In this document: positions 30,601 through 40,700 of the stretch, piece after piece | How positions within the stretch are numbered: position 1 is the stretch's first letter | How the letters are laid out: the number at the start of each line of letters is the position of its first letter | The notes under the pieces: model-generated | Databases searched by the model: none | Told to the model about the DNA's origin: nothing | The model's input: only the letters and a program-made list of their open reading frames with translations | Position numbers and translations under genes: made by a program | NCBI RefSeq assembly: GCF_028735875.1 | Contig: NZ_CP117834.1 | Coordinates: 2,096,001 to 2,160,000 of the forward strand | DNA from: Shouchella hunanensis | GTDB taxonomy: Bacteria > Bacillota > Bacilli > Bacillales > Bacillaceae_D | Reading direction: 5' to 3' | Length of the DNA: 64,000 bases

Positions 30601-31480
30601 GGCAAGAGAGTTAAAAAACTGGGCGAATACTAAAGCACTTGAAGGTGATAAGCAATACTGGTTAAATGTAAGTGAAACTTACAAAAATATAAACAATAAT
30701 CTTCCTATTTTAACATCACCATACAGCTACACAAGTAATAGAAAGGTTACTCTCAATAATGATTTAAGTAAATCATTAAATACTAATGCTAATTATGCTT
30801 ATGGTACAACTGTTTTACATTTATTACTAACAATTATTAGCAGTACAATTAATCATTACTATTCGCAAGAAAATTTACTTGTTAATTTGGAAGGTCATGG
30901 AAGAGAGCATTTTAGTAATAATATTGATGTAAACAGAACAGTTGGATGGTTTACTAGTACGTTTCCAGCTTTGCTAAATAACGGTCTTACTCTAGGTAAC
31001 ACAATTAAAAATATCAAAGAAACAATAAATAATATCCCTCGAAAAGGAATTGGATTTGGAGCATTATTAAATTCTAGTGACATTCTAGATAAAGATGAAA
31101 AAACAAGAATCAAAAAATTAAAGCCGTCTGTGAACTTCAACTTTTTAGGTAACCAAGAAAATCAAGACATTAATTTAGATATAAAAGTTGACTTTTTACC
31201 TACTGATTTAACGGTTTCACAAGATTATATAATGGATTTCATTTTAGATATCATTGCATATCAAAAAAATGGGCACATTGTATTTGAATTTCGCTATCCG
31301 AAAAATTTATTTGATGAACATGAATTTAATTATTTTACAAATTTATTAATTGAAAACTGTGCTAAAATCGTTTCACATTGTTTAGAGCAAACAAAAATTG
31401 AAAAAACAGCTTCAGACTTTAGAGATTCAAATCTAACGGAGTCGGAATTAAACGATATCTTTGATGACTTACAAATTTAA
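24650..31480 (+). CDS. Hybrid PKS-NRPS: KS-ACP-C-A-PCP-E
   Basis: A 2276-residue protein. KS about 45-460 (Cys212 in DTSCSSS, both catalytic His present) without AT, KR or DH. Carrier about 690-755 (Ser718 in LGGDSV). C about 785-1230 (HHLVTDG from 921). A about 1240-1710. PCP Ser1770 in IGGDSI. Epimerisation domain about 1790-2260, recognised by HHISVDVVSW (from 1947), EGHGRE and TVGWFTSTFP. The hand-read adenylation code D-G-F-F-L-G-A-V-F-K is nearest to codes for branched aliphatic residues (Ile/Val/Leu), which is uncertain. The KS-ACP either adds an unreduced malonyl unit supplied in trans or only passes the chain on. The E domain predicts a D-configured residue. Confidence 0.92.
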   Translation: MTVFQKSNTKRELARFILEKVKLQELKSETAIEYLKELNTPSVDNEPMAIIGISCKFPDAETPEEYWENIIHSKDSIKSFPDNRVNDIKRINGDTSNLMKAGFLSEIASFDAEFFNIPPKVALQMDPYHRLLLQVFVEAIERAGYYKKQYSGKNVGVYVGNDHTHRMESSYLSFLSERDFTVLTGSWTGLLASRISYLLNLKGPAMVIDTSCSSSLVAIDNAIKAIRNNDCEEALIGGINLLLHPGEFDGEIQSNRYQVHTFDERAEGTAWGEGVAAILIKPLSSAQRDKDHIFGLIKGIAVNNDGASNGLTSPNSRAQKEVIVKAWERADINPESVSYIEAHGTGTKIGDPIEVKGITEAFNSFTNKRQFCAIGSIKTNIGHTVGAAGLASLIKVVYAMKNNVIPPTNNFELPNPLIDFCNSPIYVQDMAQPWYSNHTPMRAGISSFSLSGTNAHLVLEAAPKINTVKSEDIHLFPISGRDYNLLYKLTNRYIDFLKMNNNLSLKDLCYTAGIGREHYGSRASIICKDVKGLIAGLKGLIELLDSKVEHKQQKTINIDDVTIMLSGYTEKVPKDNHPHIKRKLKQKIDRFIDTKEVSLLQYISNHYVSGIEVDFKLLNGEDAKREPLPAQVFKENRYWDDEFINNNPAVLNYEKGNLDSESTTNKVWDRFYKSSFNLITGKEKTSKLRSFIGWCWAEILGYQELKVNDNFYKLGGDSVTGLRIVQLVNTGLNCEIPLSSLMKNNILLDFSDDVGNNLGSDIGEVDVFLNNKKNNPQVIDKEPINDEVFELSPLQNSIYLANQLTNSLAYNVTGIKKVSTEEKPENIESIFKQLIKRHPSLRTSFIVDEQGLQQKVEPYVNFQLDIIEMLPEVGSILDETINQEIRKYIRPFELAKAPLFRVGYFKSKDDSEYAHIVVDMHHLVTDGASMGILFRDYETIKKGGVLPVIRSNYSDFVVWNKSRMKEPNLLNQKKWWLSQYRDNIPKLNLITDKNRPSVNNYKGAKVYQSLNNDVISDLKLIAQRAETTPYVVMLSAFHALLSRLSGESEIVIGTPISGRNHIDFNDTVGMFVNTLPLRTKSSKDDTFFDLVANVKDLIFSAYDNKEYPIDLLIRELNLERNSGSNPLFNVYFAYQNLDMGLEDKSKETFVEFDNGTAKFDLTVSARETKKGIYMEWEYSKELFYPSSIENISNIFERLLKIIIKSPNDSLRSLQIVDSIENHQKVAKSGSKRSPSIVDNFNNTVENYKNNIAIAMDDQQLTYEELNLISNRIAHLLLDRGVKKGTGVLLFMNRSFDMIASMLGILKAGCYYIPLDPDNPQERLLSIVEDQRDKVLITNQNLDQVFNNQLNYLIINLKNIHLEEYESHNPNVQYSSEDLAYVMYTSGSTGKPKGTLIKQIGIVNLVNSDGVTDINAKDNFLQLSNYSFDGSTFDIYGALLNGAQLTLIHREQILDLNYLANLIEQKKISIFFITTALFNALIETNIEKLINVRKILVGGEQASSYHINKAYKELGPGKIINAYGPTETTVFATAYPIKEIAEKDNIPIGKEFGDIKIYVFNENLQVQPEGFPGELYIGGENVAKGYQDSPILTKENFINNPLNENEILYKTGDLGYRSLDGNIHYLGRIDHQIKLRGFRIELLEIEATALKTKLVSEAHAGIIDDENGGKVLSLWIVPTKEDLNKEELTTELKKYLPNYMVPNVIFKLSKLPLNKNGKIDKTQLPYNLETKKESEQMFNENEKVLLNVWKDVLGLKDIAIEDNFFSIGGDSIKAIQIVARLKGLDMNIVMNDLFLYQTIKSLAPHLKNNRQLQVNQDEIYGDCETSCVQDWHLNSPNSSLNHFNQGVIIEMKNGEMLKGNINHALTMLCKHHDLLRLSVKNGKELYIKEFNNNANEFFHIQEISEALDGDALKMELNNVQSHIQLEGPLIAVGYQKAKTNGKLFIFVHHISVDVVSWSIIIEDFVSLLRNKDHLLPLKTTPFSLWARELKNWANTKALEGDKQYWLNVSETYKNINNNLPILTSPYSYTSNRKVTLNNDLSKSLNTNANYAYGTTVLHLLLTIISSTINHYYSQENLLVNLEGHGREHFSNNIDVNRTVGWFTSTFPALLNNGLTLGNTIKNIKETINNIPRKGIGFGALLNSSDILDKDEKTRIKKLKPSVNFNFLGNQENQDINLDIKVDFLPTDLTVSQDYIMDFILDIIAYQKNGHIVFEFRYPKNLFDEHEFNYFTNLLIENCAKIVSHCLEQTKIEKTASDFRDSNLTESELNDIFDDLQI

Positions 31481-31495
31481 TATAAGGAGAATTAG

Positions 31496-34400
31496 ATGAT
31501 GAATTTAACTAAAGAAAACCTTAAAGATATTTATGAGTTGTCTCCTATGCAAAAAGGTATGATTTTTCAATATATGCTAGAGCCTAAGTCAACTGCATAT
31601 GTTGAACAATTTGATTTTAAACTACGTGGAAAAATTAACCCATCTCAAATGCGTAATGCTTTTACTTATCTAATAAATAAGTATGATATTTTAAGAACAG
31701 TTTTTACTTACGGGAAAACCGATGAACCTAGACAAATTGTTTTAAAGGAATGGAAAACACCTTTTTCAATTGTAAATTTTAATAAAAGTGGTACATCGTT
31801 ATTAGAAGAATTTAAGCAAAAAGATAGAGAAAGGGGGTTTAATTTAAAAGAAGAAATTCCCACTCGTATTACGTTAGTCAATACCGAGGAGGATACTTGG
31901 AACTTAATTCTTTCATTCCACCATATTATAATGGATGGATGGTCTCTTGGTCCTTTATTAACCGAACTTTTTAGTAAGTATCATGAAGAGAATATGGATA
32001 TAGAGCCAAATCAATACCTATATAAAGATTATATAAAGTGGGTAAATCAACAGGATCAGGGAAGTGCAAAAAAATATTGGGGAAATTATTTACTAGATTA
32101 TAAAAAATCGATAGGCTTACCAACTCCTAATGGCCAAAAAAAGAAAGGTTATTCACAAGAAATTCGATCATTCAATGTAACTTCAGAACAATATGAAAAA
32201 ATGAAAAAATTTACTAAAAAGCATCATATAACTCTAAATACGGTATTTCATTCGATTTGGGGATTGCTCTTACAAAAGTTTAATAATACTCAAGATGTCG
32301 TGTATGGAAATGTTGTATCTGGTAGGTCTCCGCATATAATTGGAATTGAAAAAATGGTGGGGCTTTTTATTAACACATTGCCAATCAGAGTCTCTGTTGA
32401 GGAAGAAATGACATTTTTACAACTATGTAAAAAATTACAAGAAGAAAATTTTAGTTCTAATAAATTTGACTTTTACCCGTTATATGAAATTCAAAGTTTA
32501 AGTCCTCTGAGAAATAATCTTATAAATCACGTAGTAGCTTTCGAAAATTACCCTATGGATGAGCAACTTAAAAAACTTAAAGTTGAAAAAGGTGATTCAT
32601 TTTATTTTGAGAGTTTAAGCTACTTCGAACAAACAAATTACGATTTGCATATTGTTGTAAATCCAGATATAAAATTCAATATAACATTTGTATACAATAA
32701 AAATATTTATGATGAAAATTTCATGCAAATTGTTGAAAGGAGTTTTTTGGAATTATTAAACACTTCTATAAATAATCATGATGAGCTAATATCATCACTA
32801 AAAGTTTGCTCAGATTTTGATGAATCTCAAATTATAAATCAATCTCTAACGGTTAAAAATAGAGATGTTACTTTAATTGATACATTTAAAAAAAATGTAA
32901 CATCTAATAAGAACGAAATAGCAATTATTTTTAAAGAGCAACAATACAGCTATGAATTTATTGACAATTGGTCAGACGCTTTAGCAGGGAAGTTACAGCT
33001 TGAGGGTGTAAAGGCTGGGGATAAGGTAGGTTTATATTTCCCGAGATGTCCTGAATTAATCGTTAGTATATTAGCTGTGCTAAAAATAGGGGGAATTTAT
33101 GTACCTTTAGACTTAGTAAACAATGTTAAAAGAACTGGCTATATTATTTCGGATGCCAATGTTAAACATGTAATTACTAATGCTGGCTTTCGGAGTGACT
33201 TGGAGGGAATTGAAAACTTATTTATAGTTAGCATGGAAGAGAGCATTAATTTAAATAAAACTGATTTAAGAAGATATTTTACTAGAGATTCGGCAAATGC
33301 TTATTTAATGTACACTTCTGGTTCAACAGGAAATCCGAAGGGCTGCCTTATAAGCCAAAACAATATATTAAGTTTTGTTAATAGCTTAGATTTTATCAAT
33401 TGGGATAACGTTAATCGACTACTTCAAATTGGCTCACCAGCTTTTGATGCATGTACATTTGAAATTTGGGGAGCTCTGCTAAAAGGAAAAACACTAGTTA
33501 TTGCAGAGCAAGAACAAGTATTAGATCCAGACAAGTTTAAAGAACTAATTAATAAAAATTCTATTGATATCTTCTTTCTTACAACTTCTTTATTTAATAA
33601 GTTTAGTGATTTCGATGCTTCCGTATTTGAAAATACTCAATATGTACTTGTTGGAGGAGAGGCTGGATCGGTTAAACATTTCTCACAAGTAGTTGAAGCA
33701 TGTCCAAATACAAACTTAATAAATATATATGGGCCGACAGAAAACACTGCATTTTCAATGCATTATTTAATTGGAGCTTCTGACTCAAAACGCATAAATA
33801 TGCCTATAGGCAAACCGCTTAAAAACACTTTAGCCTACGTATTTGATATGAAAGGTAATATACTGCCAGATGGGGCTATTGGAGAGCTTTATTTGAGTGG
33901 TTTTGGGGTAGGACAGGGTTATTATAACAAACCTAGTTTAAGCAAGGAAAAGTTCATTAAAAATCCTTATTACTCAGATCTTAGACTTTACAAAACTGGC
34001 GATTTAGTTAGAAAATTGCCAAATGGAAATTTTGAATTCGTAGAAAGAATAGATACACAAGTGAAAATTAGAGGTTACAGAATTGAATTAGGTGAGATTG
34101 AACAAATCATGATGAAGTTAGAAGGAATTATGGAAGTGGTTGTAACCGTCAAAAATATCAGGAATGAACATGAATTATGTGCCTATTTCACTGCATCAAA
34201 TGATGTTTGCTTAGACAGTTTGAAACATGAACTGAAAACTCTTTTACCGCGGTACATGATTCCTGGTTTTTTCTGTAAATTAGACAAATTTGTATTAAAT
34301 AACAATGGTAAAATCAATCATTCTAAATTACCTGAACCAGAGATCATTTATCAGAATAAAGCCCCTAGAAAATTAAATGTTGTAGAAGAGAATATTATTG

Positions 34401-34717
34401 CCATTTGCTCAAATATTCTAGAAGTAGATATAAATAAACTTAATAGTTCAGATAATTTTTTTGAAATTGGATTTAATTCTTTAAATCTAGTTACCTTAAA
34501 TAATCGCTTAAAAAAGGAGTACTCAATAGACATACCCCTAACCACTTTATTTGAATTTTCATCTGTGGACAAGCTAGCAAAGTATTTAACTACTTCTGAA
34601 GATACTTCTAAAATTAATTCACGAATAAATCAAAAAGAAAATGAAGAACAAAAACAGTTAAAGAACAGCTTAATGAAATCGAAAACATTGTTACAAAGAC
34701 TTGGAGGGAAATCATGA
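31496..34717 (+). CDS. NRPS module: C-A-PCP
   Basis: A 1073-residue single module. C about 10-440 (LSPMQKGMIF near the N-terminus, HHIIMDG at 142-148), placed after an E domain and therefore expected to be a D-donor/L-acceptor type. A about 460-950 with YTSGSTGNPKG and YGPTEN. PCP with Ser995 in GFNSL. The hand-read code D-A-F-F-L-G-I-A-F-K again points to a hydrophobic aliphatic residue. AAGGAGA precedes the ATG at 31,496; the ATG at 31,499 is equally possible. The gene overlaps the next by 4 bases. The C-terminal lysine/glutamine-rich tail probably docks with the following PKS. Confidence 0.92.
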   Translation: MMNLTKENLKDIYELSPMQKGMIFQYMLEPKSTAYVEQFDFKLRGKINPSQMRNAFTYLINKYDILRTVFTYGKTDEPRQIVLKEWKTPFSIVNFNKSGTSLLEEFKQKDRERGFNLKEEIPTRITLVNTEEDTWNLILSFHHIIMDGWSLGPLLTELFSKYHEENMDIEPNQYLYKDYIKWVNQQDQGSAKKYWGNYLLDYKKSIGLPTPNGQKKKGYSQEIRSFNVTSEQYEKMKKFTKKHHITLNTVFHSIWGLLLQKFNNTQDVVYGNVVSGRSPHIIGIEKMVGLFINTLPIRVSVEEEMTFLQLCKKLQEENFSSNKFDFYPLYEIQSLSPLRNNLINHVVAFENYPMDEQLKKLKVEKGDSFYFESLSYFEQTNYDLHIVVNPDIKFNITFVYNKNIYDENFMQIVERSFLELLNTSINNHDELISSLKVCSDFDESQIINQSLTVKNRDVTLIDTFKKNVTSNKNEIAIIFKEQQYSYEFIDNWSDALAGKLQLEGVKAGDKVGLYFPRCPELIVSILAVLKIGGIYVPLDLVNNVKRTGYIISDANVKHVITNAGFRSDLEGIENLFIVSMEESINLNKTDLRRYFTRDSANAYLMYTSGSTGNPKGCLISQNNILSFVNSLDFINWDNVNRLLQIGSPAFDACTFEIWGALLKGKTLVIAEQEQVLDPDKFKELINKNSIDIFFLTTSLFNKFSDFDASVFENTQYVLVGGEAGSVKHFSQVVEACPNTNLINIYGPTENTAFSMHYLIGASDSKRINMPIGKPLKNTLAYVFDMKGNILPDGAIGELYLSGFGVGQGYYNKPSLSKEKFIKNPYYSDLRLYKTGDLVRKLPNGNFEFVERIDTQVKIRGYRIELGEIEQIMMKLEGIMEVVVTVKNIRNEHELCAYFTASNDVCLDSLKHELKTLLPRYMIPGFFCKLDKFVLNNNGKINHSKLPEPEIIYQNKAPRKLNVVEENIIAICSNILEVDINKLNSSDNFFEIGFNSLNLVTLNNRLKKEYSIDIPLTTLFEFSSVDKLAKYLTTSEDTSKINSRINQKENEEQKQLKNSLMKSKTLLQRLGGKS

Positions 34718-37700
34718 AAGTAGTGCAAGAATATAATGGGCTTGAGATAGCCGTTATCGGGATGTCAGGTAGATTTCCGGGTGCTTCTACAAAGAATGAT
34801 TTTTGGGACAACCTTGTTAATGAGAAAGAGTCTATATCTTTTTTTGAAGATGAGGAGTTAATTTCGGCTGGTGTAGATCCTGATTTAATGAAAAATCCTA
34901 ACTTTGTAAAAGCTAAGGGAATTTTTCCTAACTTAGATAGTTTTGATGCAGAATTTTTTAATTATACACCTAAAGATGCTTCTTTATTAGATCCTCAAGT
35001 TAGAGCATTACATGAGGAAGTTTACCACGCCTTAGAAGATGCAGGTTATGGCTCAGAAAAACGTAGAGATACAACAGGAGTCTTCTTAGGAGCCACAAAT
35101 AACTTTTCGTGGGAATTGCAAACTGTTTTACAAAATTTAGATGATGGTCACCATTTTGCCACACTTCAATTAAACGATAAAGATTTTGCTTCAACCCGTA
35201 TCGCATATAGTCTAAATCTACAAGGACCTAGTGTTACTGTACATAGTGCATGCTCAACCTCACTATTTGCTATTGATTTAGCCTGTAGAAATTTACTTAC
35301 CGGATCCTGTTCATTAGCTATAGCTGGTGGTAGTGGTCTTACATTACCTAGCCATAACGGCTACCTATCTAAGGATGGTAGAATAAATTCACCAGATGGA
35401 CATTGTAGGCCTTTTGATGCAAATGCACAAGGGACAGTGGAGGGTAATGGTGTAGGAGTGGTAATTTTAAAGAGGCTTGATGAAGCAATTCAAGATCGTG
35501 ATAATATCTATGCTGTGATTAAGGGATCAGCTGTAAATAATGATGGAAACCGTAAAGTTGGCTTTACAGCACCAAGTGTTGATGGTCAGTCAGAAGTTAT
35601 AGAAAGAGCTTTAGTAATGGCAGATGTCACTCCCCAGAGCATTTCCTATATAGAGGCACATGGCACTGGGACTATCTTGGGTGATCCTATTGAAATAGCT
35701 GGTTTAAAAAAAGTCTTTAATAATGTGGAACCTGAAAGTTGTGGAATTGGTTCTCTAAAATCAAATATTGGTCACCTCGACATTGCAGCTGGTGTATCAT
35801 CCTTTATAAAAGCAACTTTAGCCTTAAAAAACAAAACAATTCCCGCTAGTTTAAATTTCGAAAAACCAAACCCTGGTTTAGAAATTGAGAATAGCCCTTT
35901 TAAGGTAGTAAGTGAAACCACCCCATGGGAGAGAAAAGTTGTATCGAACCAGCCTGAGTTATATGCCCCATTAAGAGCGGGTGTAAGCTCATATGGAATT
36001 GGTGGAACAAATGTTCATGTTATATTAGAAGAATCTCCTGAATTGGAAGAATCATCCAAAAGTAGAGATTGGAAATTTCTTGCGCTGTCTGCTAACTCCG
36101 ATAAATCATTAGAGGAGTTACAAAATAGATTTTTAAACTTTTTAGAAGAGAATGACTGCGTATCTGCAGCTGACCTAGCTTGGAGTCAGCAGACACGTCA
36201 GAGAGAACTATCAAAAAGATTTGTTTTACCCTTCAAAAAAATCGATGATTTAAAAGAAAGCTTAAATAGTCGTATTAGAGACAAAGATTTATCAAAAGGT
36301 AAATTAATGTCTGCTATTAAAAAACCGTCTATTTACTTTATGTTCCCAGGGTTTGGATCTCAATATCCCGGAATGGCAAAAGAATTATACTACTCGGAGC
36401 CAATTTTTCAAATGTATTTAGATGAGTGTTTAAAAATAGCTGAGAATATAGGTGAGAACGAATTAAGAGATGCCTTATTAAATCCACAAACAGTTTTTAA
36501 GGATAGATTAAATGAAGCTGATTTATCTCAATTAGCATTATTTATTTTTGAATATTCTTTAGCGAAACTTTTAATATATTGGGATATTACTCCTAGCGGA
36601 CTAATCGGTCATAGTCTAGGTGAATATACAAGCGCTTGCTTATCTGGAGTGTTTAATTTAGAAGCAGGAATAAAACTTGTTCTAACACGTGGCAAATTAA
36701 TGAAATCGATGCCTAAAGGAAAAATGATTAGTGTTAATGCTTCTGCTCAAGATGTAATTCCATATTTAAGTGATAACAATGATGTAACAATCGCAGCAAT
36801 TAACACACCGGATAAGTGTACGATATCTGGGTCGATAGATGAAATCAATAAATTAGTAAAAGTTTTAATGAAAGAAAAAATCATGTGTATTAAGTTACCA
36901 ACAAATCATGCTTTCCATTCACGATTAATGGAAGGGGCTCACCCTGATTTGAGCTATGCATTCAAGAAAACTGAAATGAATAAACCTGAAATTCCTTATA
37001 TATCAAATTTGACTGGGGACTGGATTAACAATAATGATTCCAATGATCCGAATTACTACTCAAAACATTTAAGCAACTGTGTTAAATTTGCTCAAGGTAT
37101 TGACAAAATCTTAGAAGACAAAAGCGCAGTTCTTATTGAAGTAGGTCCTGGTAGAGCACTCTCTTCCTTTAGTAAACAAGCAAATAACTATAGTGCTAAC
37201 ACGACAGTTAATACCATTCGTGAAGAATCTGAAGAAATTGAGTGTAATAAACACTTAATTGGTACTTTAAGCAACTTATGGGGTACAGGGGTCAATATTA
37301 ATTGGCAAAAATATTATAATGAAGAGACACGGAATCGAATAGAATTGCCCCAATATCCATTTCAACGGAAAAAATTTCAAATCGGAAAAGGAGATTTCAC
37401 TCAATATTTAGAAGGCAAAGCTAATATTGAATTACCAACGTTTCCACAAGATGAGGAACAAAAAACTGAACAAAGAGTCCAGACCTCATCTTCGCCTCAA
37501 ATAGGTGAAATAAATTGGGTGAGAACTTTTAAACTATCAAAAGCAAACGATGAGGATAAAAGAACTTGCCTAATTTTAGGCAGCAATGAACATTTTTATA
37601 ATTTATTAAATAACATCAAAGATTGGAGATTTGCTTATTATAAAAAAAGTGAAAAATTTATCTATAATGGATTGTTGAATGGTCAAATTAGAGATAATTG

Positions 37701-40700
37701 TTTTATTGACTACTTTAGATTACTAAAAAATTTAATTAGTAACTCTCAATTCCCTAACACTATCATTTTTACTCCAGAATCCTGGAATGAGCTTAAAAAA
37801 GATCTAAAGTTAATTTTAATGATAGCTAAAGATTTCAAGGTAACTGAGAAAATTGAGTTTATTATATTAACTTCATCAAGTGAACAAAAAAATTGTACTA
37901 CGATTACATCATATATTAACGGGGTACATGCTGAACATTCAAATCTAAAAATGAAACATTTGCAAGCTAACACTTCAGAAGAAGAGTGGCAAAATATTAT
38001 AACTCTAGAGTTGAACTTTTGGGACAATCAAAAATTTGTTAAGTATGAGAATGGTCAGCGTTACATTAAAAAATTCCAACCAATTTATAATACAGAAACT
38101 ATTGAGTTAGGAAAACAAAAAGCAAACATGAATAAGGCTATGATTTTGTGTGATGAGAGAAATCTATTAAGCTCAATAAGTTTAGCAAATTCAATAAATA
38201 TGGATGGAAAAGGTGGAATAAAGGTATTACCATACAGGGTTACTCCTTTATTATATTCGCGGGATGTTATTAGTAATATTACTGAAATTTTTAATCAAAA
38301 TGAGAGCTCTTCGACAATTAATACGAAAGGAAAAAAACTACATGCATTATTTGAGGAGTTAATAACAAGCCTAACCTTTAATTTTATATCCGAGAAAATG
38401 CAGTTAAGGCAGGATTCTAATTTTACGTTAACAAGTTTAAGAAACAATCTAAACATAGATCAATCTTTAAACTCCTACTTGGATTATTTGTTATCTATTC
38501 TTATAGAAGATAGAGTCATTAGAAAAACAGGTGACGAGGGAGGATATACTCTATTAGAACCAGGGAAAGTTAGAGAGGTTAATGCTATAAAGAAAGACAT
38601 ACTTGAAATAGATAATGAAAACGCACAACTAGATATAATCTCTGAACTGTACAACAAATTAGGGTTATTTTTATCTGGTAAATTTTCTGGTCAATCTATT
38701 TATAGAAGTATTAACAATAAATACAATTGCGACACCGTAATTAAAGAAGAAGACTTGTATATTTTTAAAATAATAAAAAAGGTACTTTCTAAAATAACTG
38801 ATTCAACTCAAACAGTACAAATTTTAGATATTAGTAAAGATAGTACTTTATTAAAAACTTTGCACCCTATTTTAAATGACTTGAATGTAGAGTACTCCTT
38901 TGTTAACCCAACCCAAACCACAATTGATGAGTTACAACACTATGCCGAAAAGGTGAACATGGATTATCTGAACATTAAAAAGAGTAGTTTCAAAGAATTT
39001 GTAAAGGATGAGGATAGAGAACCAGAGTCATTTGATATAGTAATTGCTGCTCATTCAATAAGTACAAATACTTACGTTGCTGATTCTTGTCAAACCCTTC
39101 AAAAATTTTTAAAACCTAATGGTTTAGTGTTTGTTATTGAACATACCAAACAAAATAGAACTTTAAATATATTGAATGGATTAATGGTTGAATGGTGGGA
39201 TTTTAAGGATAGAGTGATATCACCAACAATCTCAGAAAATCAATTATTTAATGCCGTTAAAGATAGCGAAAATTTATATCAAACAATTGCATTTACACCG
39301 AAAAATAGTAATTGTTGTATTTCTACGATAATAGTTAGTCAAAAAAAGGATACGAGTTATTATTTTGATAAGTTAGATAAATTAAATAAGGTCACAGTTT
39401 TGCCTTCATTAAAAACAGAGAGTATAGATGGTCTGAAAAAATCATTAAATCAGCAATTGATTAATGATGAGATTGAAGACATTTATTTGATAGATGAGAT
39501 TCTTAATAGGGGTAAGAATGATAATTTTATTCAACCGAAAAATTGCTTTGAATTAGAATTGAAAAAAAATTTAATTAAATATCTTTGTGAATTGCAAAAG
39601 ATAAATGTATGCATTTTATCAGTTATTCCAAATAAAAATAATTGGTGCTGGAGAGATACTGAATGGCTCTTTAACAAATCAGAACATGAACTCGAAAAAT
39701 CGTACAGTATATATATGTCCGGTTCAGACATAAAGTATGCTTATGATACCTTTAATCATATGAGGAATTCAGGCATTCCTCAATTGCACTTCTTAAATCA
39801 TTTATTAATTGATGATAAGAGAAATACACATGATGACAAAAGTGAAGTCCTAAATGAAATGTTGGAAATAGAGAAGCTTGTTAAGAGGATTTGGAGTAAG
39901 TTACTCGGACGAGTAGAAATTGATTTAAATTCGGACTTTTTCGAGTTAGGAGGAGACTCTTTTAAACTTATTCAAATGACAGTAGATTTAGAATCTGCTG
40001 GTTATCAGGTACTTATGAATGATGTTTATAAATATCCTACTATAAGATCTTTGACATCCTATCTTTACCAACAAGAAATGTTGTCGATTAAAAATATCAA
40101 CAACGAGATAGATTTGGAAAATGAATTAACTTTCAAGACCGGCATTCTATGCAAAGTCAAGAATGATTTAGCGTATTTTGATAGTAAAATAAACGTCATA
40201 TTTTTAGAGTCAGAGAATACTGGCGATATATCAATAGTTCGAGAAACGTTAGTAGAGTTGAAAGTTAAAAATGATTTACTTCCAAATTTTATTCTACTCT
40301 CTAACCATAAGGATATAAATTCATTTAACGTTGATCTAAAAGAGATTACTAAACCACAGCTGAACACTTTACTAAGGGAATTAGAAAGTGAACAAAGATT
40401 ATATACTGAATCAATTGTAAAACAACCAACTTCTCAGACATTCGGTTTAAGTAACATTCAAAAAGGACATTTTAAAGGTAATTCACAATTACAGTTGTAC
40501 CTAATTGAATTAAAAGAAATGGTGAACATTAACATGATGGAAAGAGCATTCTGCGATGTAGTCAGCAGCCATGGGTTATTAAGAAGTAGCCTTTTAAAAA
40601 AAATGAACGGATATAAATGGAAAGAACATTCAGCTCCATTAACTACGACACTTCCATTTGTAGATTTAACTGGGTACACGTCTAAATCTCAAAAGAAAGT

